Positions 56,859-64,000 of a DNA stretch of 64,000 bases are shown here, in pieces. Source of the DNA: Craspedostauros australis. Its lineage: Eukaryota; Bacillariophyta; Bacillariophyceae; Mastogloiales; Achnanthaceae. The first letter of the stretch is position 1. Each line of letters opens with the position of its first letter. The DNA is taken from assembly GCA_026770025.1 (NCBI GenBank), contig JAMXDE010000009.1, positions 248,001 through 312,000 of the forward strand. Reading direction: 5' to 3'. The notes beneath the pieces were generated by a model. It worked only from the letters and a program-made list of their open reading frames with translations. It searched no databases and had not been told where the DNA came from. The position numbers and the translations under genes were made by a program.

Positions 56859-57149
56859 ATGGAGCGCAAGGGACTGAGCATGAACGTGCGAAAACAAACG
56901 TCCACTAAAGTTGACGAGGGCAGCAAAGAGATCGGTGTCACCAAGTCTCACACGGACTTTGAGTTGAAGGAGGATGAGGCAACCAACAATACTTCCAAGA
57001 AACCAGCTGCAACAGGCAACAAAGGCAAATCAGCTGGCTTCAAATATGCCAAGCCCAACATTGAAGGCATGTGTGATGATGTGCTGAAACAATTCTCAAA
57101 AGGAACCAAAATTCTGGAAGAAATTGTTGCAGCAAACAAACACGAATAA
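56859..57149 (+). CDS. Small Lys-rich hypothetical protein
   Basis: This 96-residue frame starts at an ATG (MERKGLSMNVRKQ) and ends KILEEIVAANKHE. It is rich in Lys, Thr, Asn and Ser with a possible C-terminal helix (MCDDVLKQFSKGTKILEEIV). The frame runs upstream to a GTG. There are no domains that I recognise. It may be a genuine small gene or part of a decayed element, as its surroundings are degenerate. Confidence 0.4.
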   Translation: MERKGLSMNVRKQTSTKVDEGSKEIGVTKSHTDFELKEDEATNNTSKKPAATGNKGKSAGFKYAKPNIEGMCDDVLKQFSKGTKILEEIVAANKHE

Positions 57150-57275
57150 ACAAATCAAAGAAAGACAACAGACAGCAAAAATAACTAGTAAAACAACGAA
57201 CCAACGATGACGACACCGAGGAGCAAGATGACAAGACCGTCGGGCCAAATGCCGATGGAAGCGTACATCCGATGA

Positions 57276-58214
57276 TCAATCAACAACAACAAAACAACAG
57301 GAGAAGAGAGAAGAGAGGGAGAGGCGCAAGACAGATTGAGCAGAAGAAGAATTGGGAAAGAAACGGGCGAGAACGATGGAAAGCAAGGGAGAGGAGCACA
57401 AAAGGTCGAGTGCGCAGCAGGGAAGTACTGCAAGGGAAGAGGAAGGGCAGCAGCTGCAGTCAGGTGCATCACGTGCGGAGAGCTGGCACACAGGGAGTGC
57501 AGGGCATGGATCAAGCCAGAAGAAGGGCTGACAACACCAAGAGGGTTCCCGGTGGTCTGCAAACAATGCATTGCAAAAGAAGGCATCAACGTCAAAGAAG
57601 AGAAAACAGGACAACAATACGTAGGGTCATCGGAAGACGCAATCCGGAAAGCATTGAGCAAGAAGTGGGGGAAGATGAAGAGTACCAAAGACAATGAAGA
57701 AGACACAACGAAGGACAAAGGAGAACAAAAGGGAGCAGAGAGCGAGAAAGCAGAACAGCCACAGGAACCAGCAGCAAAGGACAAGGACAAGGGCGCAGAG
57801 GCAACAGCGAGAGATAAGATGGGCAAGAGAGAGAATGACGAAGGGGGAGTCGATGAAAGCAGTGAAGACGAAAATGAGTGGGCCGACGAATGGGAAGAGG
57901 CCACAAAACGAGGAGGAGAAGACGCGCAACGAGAGAGAGGAAGTGCAGCAGGAGGGAACAAGAAGAGGATGACGAGGAGCCCACGACATGCGATGCAAGA
58001 GGAACAACCACACAAGAGGACGGACCTGCGTAGAATGGGAGAAGAGAAGGCAGCAGAGGAAGCCAAGCAAGAAGGCAGCGAAGAGAAAGAGGAGTGTCGA
58101 GATGTACATGTGAGTATATGTCGAGATGTACGTGTATATGTGCATCGTTCACCCGTTATTCTCTCATACGCACTTGGACGGTATAACTACACTCGTGTCG
58201 ATAGTATGCTGTGA
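57276..58214 (+). pseudogene. Partial frame with PHD-like zinc finger, no start codon
   Basis: The open frame from 57276 has no ATG before the domain, so either an upstream exon is missing or the gene is broken. Near 57408-57570 it codes a Cys/His pattern typical of PHD fingers: CAAGKYC, then CITCGELAHREC and, after a loop, VVCKQC. The rest is a Lys/Glu/Gly-rich charged tail. A near-duplicate motif (TCGAGATGTAC, twice near 58097-58127) lies at its 3' end. PHD fingers bind histone tails, and such fingers also occur in transposon proteins. No acceptor site could be fixed upstream. Confidence 0.4.
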
Positions 58215-58301
58215 TTCGTCAGAATTACAGCGGAAACGGAACACACGAAAATGAGCAGGATTTCTGGAGGAAATTTGCAATCGACGATTTCTGAGAGAAT
58301 A

Positions 58302-59400
58302 GAGGCCTATCGCATTTCACATTCACACCCCTGTGTTCATGTCACATGTGGCACTCACGTTCGGATTTCACATTGGTACTCGTGACTAGTTCGTGACCTA
58401 CTCAGAGAGACGACCAACATGACTGAATCGGCTTCTCTTCTGTAGAATAGAGCTCTAGTTTAGACTGTTCTGATATGAATGCTCCTTGCATGTTATCGCA
58501 TCACTTGTTGATACCAAAGGTTGATAGGATCATTAATGGGTGTGCTCTGAGTTGCACGCAACGCACATCCCTCTTTCTTCTCTTATGAGCTTCGTGTTCT
58601 GAGAGTTTCGCTGCCATCTCTTCTGTCTCAACTTTGCTACTAACAGAGGTCCGGTAACATATGCGCAAGCACTTTGTCCCTGCTGATTCATAGCTTGTTC
58701 AAGGCTCTGTTGCCAATATCGATGACAGAGACCTCTTGATCACTGTATCATGGAGATGGATCAGCAGTTTGTTGTCCAATAGAAGGTCTCCACGCGGTCT
58801 ACACAGAACTATTGCGATTGCGCGTTGGGTTGGTTGGAGACCAACAACGACTTCCGATATGGCAGTCAGGATCTCCAAAAGATGCAAGATGCGCGTTGGT
58901 CGAAGTCCCTGGTCGTATCTGACTACACTAGTCCTCAGAGCATCAGGAACACGCCGCGGATGTTGTATCGGGTGAAATAGGATATGAGCAAAGATTCCTC
59001 AGCTGGATCATAAAGGGGGCCTTTTATATTTGCGCGCAGATATCATATGTGAAGCTTACAGGCATATTCGACATCGTAATCGCTCTCAATCGCTCCATGC
59101 ACCCCTCATTCGGAATGCTAGTTTAATCATCACTAGCATCTCAAAAAAATATCATTGTTACGACAAGGACGACTCAACATTGCTGCAAATGAAGAGAAAT
59201 GATTGGCCATTGGTTTCGTTCCAACACGTGGAAGGTTGGCTTGCCGGGACTGCAATGTGAAACTCAATTGTGTTTTTGGCTCCTAAAACGCAATCGAGTT
59301 TCACTTTCCGAGGGGGAAGTTCGCATGTTGCCCCTCCAAAAATGTCATTATCAGGTTATTTTGTACCGTGGGACTCCCAATGTGAAATGCGATAGGCCTC
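58302..59400. mobile_element. Inverted-repeat element (MITE-like, TA flanks)
   Basis: A 22-bp perfect inverted repeat, GAGGCCTATCGCATTTCACATT at 58302-58323 (split here as GAGGCCTATCG + CATTTCACATT), has its reverse complement at 59379-59400, and both outer ends adjoin TA (58300-58301, 59401-59402). This is the structure of a Tc1/mariner-type non-autonomous element. The interior has no transposase. It holds a further imperfect palindrome near 59258-59312 (GTGAAACTCAATTG with CAATCGAGTTTCAC). Confidence 0.6.
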
Positions 59401-60128
59401 TAATTAGAAGATCGTCCGTCCATCCATCAATGGTACCAAGAGAATCTCGAGGTACTTCCCAACTAAACATCAGATGACGATATCATCTGACAGACTACTG
59501 CATCACCAATGGAACGTGACATCTGGAGAGCAGAAGGACGCCTACTGACGTCAACAGGATGTCATCGTGTCACCATGTTGACATCTGTCTCCAAGTCAGA
59601 GCAGGAGGCAAAGATCCGATGACCGAAGGGCATCAAGATCATGGATACTGAAGGTGAACTTCAAATGGTAAGTACTCATGGAGTAGGAACCAGTACTGAA
59701 TGAACAGAGTGTCGAATGCGGAGTACGCATCGAACATGTAGTATCGCGTAGCACGAAGCACGCGATGCTGAGACAGAGAGAGAGAGAGAGAGAATACAGA
59801 GAGGAGCGAGAGAGGATCTCGCGTACCGACTCATAGTCGGAGACCAAATCTACAAGACAGATTGAAGCGCCAAGAGCATTGGGCAAGAGAACTGGTGTAC
59901 ACCAAGAGGATCGGAGTAGCCAAGTAATGAAATAGCAAACGAACGACTATCAACCAACACCACCCTCCACGATTGTGGACTTCCGTGAGCGGAACTTGCC
60001 AACACACACTGAGGGTGCACAAGTTCATGGCAGAGCTTGCAGTGAAGCGGGTTGAGCGCCACCACTCAATGGTGCCAACATTCAACACTTTCCTGTTCCA
60101 TGAACGAGCTCCAAACAAGGCTGTCTAT
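59401..60128. other. Gene-poor decayed DNA
   Basis: There is a (GA)n run near 59777-59793 and otherwise nothing recognisable. Confidence 0.4.
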
Positions 60129-60222
60129 TAGGTCTCACCCAGCAGTTGTTCCAAGTCCTTCTGGCAGCATATGATACAATGCTGTTGATGATGTTTGCAA
60201 TGCTCCACATGCTGGCGCTGAC
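60129..60222 (-). pseudogene. CpG-depleted copy of the four-TM gene's 5' end
   Basis: 94 bp align without gaps to 54921-55014, with 76 identities. Of 18 differences about 15 are transitions, nearly all at CpG sites of the intact gene, so Arg codons have become His, Gln or Cys. The copy reads into a stop (GAGACC then TAA) where the gene continues. The neighbouring minus-strand open stretch up to 60703 is not similar to the gene, so the copy is either partial or from a divergent paralogue. Confidence 0.65.
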
Positions 60223-62207
60223 AGGCGATGCTCTTGCAACTGCTGGTTGTGGTTCCGCTCCATTGGGTGTGATTGTCCTTGCTCCACATGTGGCTGGGGC
60301 TTTGACTTTGACTGTCTCTGGCACTAGTGTTTCCACTTCCAATTCCACTTGTGCTGTTGCTGTTGTGTTCAACCTGGATCCAATCAACAGGCAACCTCAA
60401 CACTGAGGCGTTGTTATTCTGTTGTTGGTGATGAGGGATGCACTGGTTGTGACAAGCATTCTGATTGCTGTGCTGGCTGCTTTGGTGGTACTGATGATTG
60501 ACAACAGCAACTGAGTTCTTGGGGGCAGTTTGGACAAATAGCCAAGGTTCAGGTTGGGTGATGTGCTGATCCATTGTCCAGAATTCTTGTGACATTTCTC
60601 TCTGCTTGCACTTGAGGTTGTGTTTGCTGTGGCACTTCCTCTTCCTTTCTCTTTTGCTGTCTCTTAGACCTTGCCACCAATGAGAGGTGAATCTATTCTG
60701 CAATTGCTGTTGTTTTTGCCATTGTTGTTGTCAGAGCCTTGATCAGTGGTTGATTCGCAACGCTATTTCATAAACAGTCATAATGACAACAATGGTGTCA
60801 TTCAGGTGCACAATGAGCAAGACCACATGTGGAGAGTTTTACATTGCATATTGGACCTCTCAACGTCTTTTCACAAGTGGACAGAGTGGTGTGGAGTTCT
60901 TTGCTCTGCTTGTTGGTTGATTGGGTCAGAGTAGAGTACTTTCTGATTGGGAGTTTGATGCTTTGCCCTATTGCTCTCTCTCTCTCTCTCCAACAAACGA
61001 ACAAAAGAATCAAGTTCAATACAATTGAATTCAAGTGGATGCAATTGAATTCAGTGTTGCGGACAGTGAGAGGTGAAGTATCCTTCCATCTGACTTTCCT
61101 CTTTCTTACTACTAACCCTCCTGCACAAGCATTTGCAGGATCTTGCTTCTCTCTTTGTGTCGGTGTTGTGATGTTGATGGTGACAATGGTCATGATTGTG
61201 ATGGGAGAGAAATGATGTTGGTGATGGCCAAGAGAGAGGCAGAAACAGAGAGGGAGGATGCCTCCTCTCTCTCTCTCTCTTTCTGTCTTCAGTATCCTGC
61301 GACAACTCAGCATGCTGGCGCCGTGCGGATCTTTCCTTGTTGGACGAGTTCTCGTTTCGTGACACCGGCATATTCGTACGTGGTTTGGCTATTTTTTATT
61401 ACTACTAGTAGTTGCACAGGCGATGTAGTCGTATGGTATCGCGCCATTGTTTGCGCATGTTTGTGGCGACTTTTGAGGTTTGGCGCCAGGGGGTGTTTGT
61501 CGTCAGCGCGCTGCAAACACATGCCGAAACACGAGTTGGCCAGGTGTCGGTCGTTAAGCGTGATGTCGTGGACGGTTACAGAAAGTGCGCGAACCGTCCG
61601 TTCACTGTGTCCTTCGTGAGACGCTTAATCCAAGAATGCGTCGCAGACACGTCCTTGTGACAAACTCAAACCATCAAGCCAAACACAAAACCAAACAACA
61701 GACGCAACACAAAGAGCGGACACGGGCGAAAGAAAAAGGCTTCATTGCCGACGGACAAGCAAGGCAGGCATCGTGTGACAGGGCATTCTTCGCAAAGTAT
61801 GTTCTTTGTGCTTCTGTCGTGTGCGCAGAGGCGGAATCAACTGACCATTGGTGCTTGTCTGTGTCGCCTCTTCGTGCAGGTTTTGCAGTTTGGACCGTTT
61901 CGAATCAGCAAGGCGCGGTGGCGTGACGCTGTTCGCAAGACACACACACAGAAGCGCAGAGAGAGAGCATTCTGTCGGGGGCCGGAGGAGGAACCCTGGT
62001 TGCCACAGACCATCTGTGCGCGCTGCCGCCCCATCGCCGGACGAAGCGCAAGTCAGAACAGTCGTATTTGCATCATCATCATCATCATCGTTGCCGTCAT
62101 CATTGTCATCATCGCCACTGTCGGCAGCCGAAGCAGTGGTTGGATTGCAGCAGAAGCATCAGCACAAACAGCACAAGCCCAAGCAGCAACGAGAAGAGGA
62201 GGAGGCA
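60223..62207. other. Gene-poor region upstream of the F-box gene
   Basis: About 2 kb contain CT runs near 60974-60992 and 61261-61281 and several short frames without domain content. The last few hundred bases should hold the promoter or first exon of the gene at 62208; a (CAT)n run near 62071-62089 could be the end of an upstream intron. Confidence 0.4.
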
Positions 62208-64000
62208 ATGACGGTCGAGGAGGACAACGAGACAGCCGGGGGCGCCACCAACACGGCTGAAGGCGTCATGAACACGAACGATGCGGTTGCTGTTCCGGAT
62301 GTCAACAACAACGGTGACAGTAACGGCAACAACAAAGAGAGCATCGATTGTGCACATGATGAAGGCGGAGCAACACGACCGCAAACACAGACGCAAGCGC
62401 CGGTTACCGTTGGGAAGGATGCGCAGCTCGAAACGAACACAGGGGCGGTAGCAGCAACAGCAGCAGCGCCCCCACTCTCGTTCGTGCCTCGCTCTGACTC
62501 TGATTCCGGAGCTGAGTTAAAACCCGAATGCACAGAGACAGAGGAGTTGACAACATTGGCGACAACAGCAGCAAAAGCAGAAGCAGAAGCAACCATGGCG
62601 GTCGAGGCTAGCACTGGTCATGATTGCACGGACGTCTGTGAACAGGAGATCAAGGAGAATCTGCAGAAGACTCCAGTTGCTGACATCACCAAGCAGATGG
62701 GTGAAGGCATCGATCCAACTTCCAGCGATGGCGAGGATAACATCAGTGACAGCATCAGTGACAACACCACTGACAACAATGCTGGCAAAGACAATGTTAG
62801 TGGTAACGGCATAGATGAACCAGCTGACAAAGGTCTCAGCGAGAACGGAGACAATGCCAGTGACAAGGACGGCGATAATGTCGCGGAAGGCGACGACACA
62901 CCTCAGCTTCCGCAGCAACCACGAGCGAATGCCGGAACAGCTGATGAAGCGGCTGCGAAGGCGGCTTCTGGAGGCACGAGACTCACCACAAACACCGATT
63001 CGGAGGTTGCAGAAACTGAACCGGTCCCAAGTGCCAACACCACAAGTCCGTCGAAGATCAATCCAGCGAATATCATCGTTGCCGCCAACAACGATACCAC
63101 TCCGCACTCCATCGAGGTGTCTGTCTGCGAAACCACAGCGATGATGGCGAGTATGGACCTGAATACAAATATGAATACGAATCCACCACCGAGGCCTCTA
63201 TCACCACCTCCGGCAGGTCTCGAAGCACGCTTGCAGACTCATTCGTCATCATCAACGCCACCACACACACATCAAAGCAGAATGCATCCATACCACCCTG
63301 CATCAGACACTCATGCCATCAACAGCACGAACATGAACATGAATATGAGCATGCATGCACATCAATCGCCCATGTCGTCAGCATCAACAGCCACCACCGC
63401 TACCGCCACAACGCGACAAACGAACATTACTATGGACTCCATCGCAACCGCAGTGGCGGCAGCAACACAACCACCACCATCGCTCCTGCTGTGTCTGCCG
63501 TTCGATCCGTTGCACAGCATCGCATCCTTCCTTTCTCCCAGCGACTGGTGCAGCTTCGGATGCACAAGCTACGGGTCCCATCGGATTTGCAAAGAGATTC
63601 TGCGTCGTATACGTATGCACGCCTTTCGTTGCGCCATTGAAGTTATCACAGCATGGGTAAGTCGTTATACTTGTTTCGTGCATCACTCGTATGGTACGGT
63701 ACATCCTTCACAACTCGCCATGCCAGCGACGCAGGACACAACACGCACATGGCATCGTTGCTCACGCCTGCTTCTTCCTCTTGCCATGCCGCTCTCTTCT
63801 TTGCTTTGTTTCATTGCATTCATTATGCTCTTTCATCCATCGTGCAATGATCACGTCATGATGCATCGTGCTGTCCTCACATCAACACCAACACACATCA
63901 CTCAACTCCGTTTGATGCGAGCAGAAGCTTGGCCAGCATGCAGATGCGAAGGAATTGGCGTCGCTGTACATAGCTGCGGGCGTTCCGATATATCCACATT
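62208..64000 (+). CDS. F-box protein, 5' part (runs off the window)
   Basis: The frame from the ATG at 62208 stays open to 63656 (483 codons) and is interrupted there by a donor GTAAGT. The first about 420 residues are low-complexity (Thr, Ala, Asn, Glu, then His, Met, Ser-rich). Residues about 426-465 are F-box-like: LLLCLPFDPLHSIASFLSPS followed by DWCSFGCTSYGS. After a proposed intron (63657-63924) the second exon reads KLGQHADAKELASLYIAAGV then PIYPH. That motif recalls a family of diatom proteins with an F-box and repeated ADAKELASLY units. F-box proteins recruit substrates to SCF ubiquitin ligases. The gene is incomplete because the window ends. The reading frame also remains open through the intron, so the splice is inferred from the consensus sites and the more protein-like continuation. 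Confidence 0.7.
   Translation, partial: MTVEEDNETAGGATNTAEGVMNTNDAVAVPDVNNNGDSNGNNKESIDCAHDEGGATRPQTQTQAPVTVGKDAQLETNTGAVAATAAAPPLSFVPRSDSDSGAELKPECTETEELTTLATTAAKAEAEATMAVEASTGHDCTDVCEQEIKENLQKTPVADITKQMGEGIDPTSSDGEDNISDSISDNTTDNNAGKDNVSGNGIDEPADKGLSENGDNASDKDGDNVAEGDDTPQLPQQPRANAGTADEAAAKAASGGTRLTTNTDSEVAETEPVPSANTTSPSKINPANIIVAANNDTTPHSIEVSVCETTAMMASMDLNTNMNTNPPPRPLSPPPAGLEARLQTHSSSSTPPHTHQSRMHPYHPASDTHAINSTNMNMNMSMHAHQSPMSSASTATTATATTRQTNITMDSIATAVAAATQPPPSLLLCLPFDPLHSIASFLSPSDWCSFGCTSYGSHRICKEILRRIRMHAFRCAIEVITAWVSRYTCFVHHSYGTVHPSQLAMPATQDTTRTWHRCSRLLLPLAMPLSSLLCFIAFIMLFHPSCNDHVMMHRAVLTSTPTHITQLRLMRAEAWPACRCEGIGVAVHSCGRSDIST
63657..63924 (+). other. Proposed phase-0 intron of the F-box gene
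   Basis: The donor GTAAGT at 63657-63662 and the acceptor GAGCAG at 63919-63924 give 268 bp. The preceding codon is complete (TGG). Confidence 0.6.

Noticed and set aside
1-64000. CRISPR arrays, rRNA genes, riboswitches
   Set aside because: No regularly spaced identical repeats, rRNA core motifs or aptamer-like elements were found.

Overview
The window looks like nuclear DNA of a diatom, probably pennate. The reasons are compact, mostly single-exon protein genes on both strands separated by 0.3-1 kb; a signal peptide followed by a diatom-type ASAFAP plastid-targeting motif (26098-26185); a DUF6824-like domain; an F-box protein with a diatom-type repeat downstream; Ty1/copia elements of the CoDi kind; long Gln/Asn/His-rich disordered stretches; and a eukaryotic tRNA-Asn with a pol III T-run. 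There are no operons, Shine-Dalgarno sites or CRISPR arrays. Start codons were chosen as the first in-frame ATG. Where an open frame extends upstream only by GTG or TTG, the upstream part was dropped.

Layout. 0.3-18.2 kb is a gene-rich host block: a type II membrane protein, an ARM-like membrane protein, a plastid-targeted membrane protein with a 111-bp tandem repeat, an O-fucosyltransferase-like protein, a glutaminyl-peptide cyclotransferase, a Gln-rich DUF6824-like nuclear protein and an organellar PPR protein. A very young Ty1/copia element (18145-24683) sits in the last codons of the PPR gene, and its LTR now supplies that gene's C-terminus and stop. 25-29.4 kb holds a bS21 ribosomal protein gene (likely two exons and plastid-targeted), tRNA-Asn(GTT) and an AlkB-like/glycosyltransferase-like fusion. 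30.3-38.1 kb is a tyrosine-recombinase (DIRS-type) retrotransposon on the minus strand with gag-like, RT-RNase H and recombinase frames. 39-55 kb is host again: an SGNH/PC-esterase-like protein, an RVxF-bearing unknown, a PTC7-type PP2C phosphatase, a ZGRF1/Mte1 N-domain protein, a MATE transporter with a very long N-terminal extension and a four-TM membrane protein. 55-62 kb is gene-poor and decayed: transposase-like remnants, a partial zinc-finger frame, a 1.1-kb inverted-repeat element with TA flanks and a CpG-depleted copy of part of the four-TM gene. 62.2-64 kb is the start of an F-box gene that runs off the window.

Functions. The host genes are unrelated housekeeping or membrane and secretory functions: Golgi-type glycan and protein modification (6782-8926, 9563-10762, 39125-40516, perhaps 286-2340), organelle gene expression (PPR, bS21), signalling (PP2C), genome maintenance (ZGRF1-like) and transport (MATE). 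No multi-gene pathway is evident. The most unusual single protein is the AlkB-glycosyltransferase fusion. The most unusual event is the LTR-donated gene ending.
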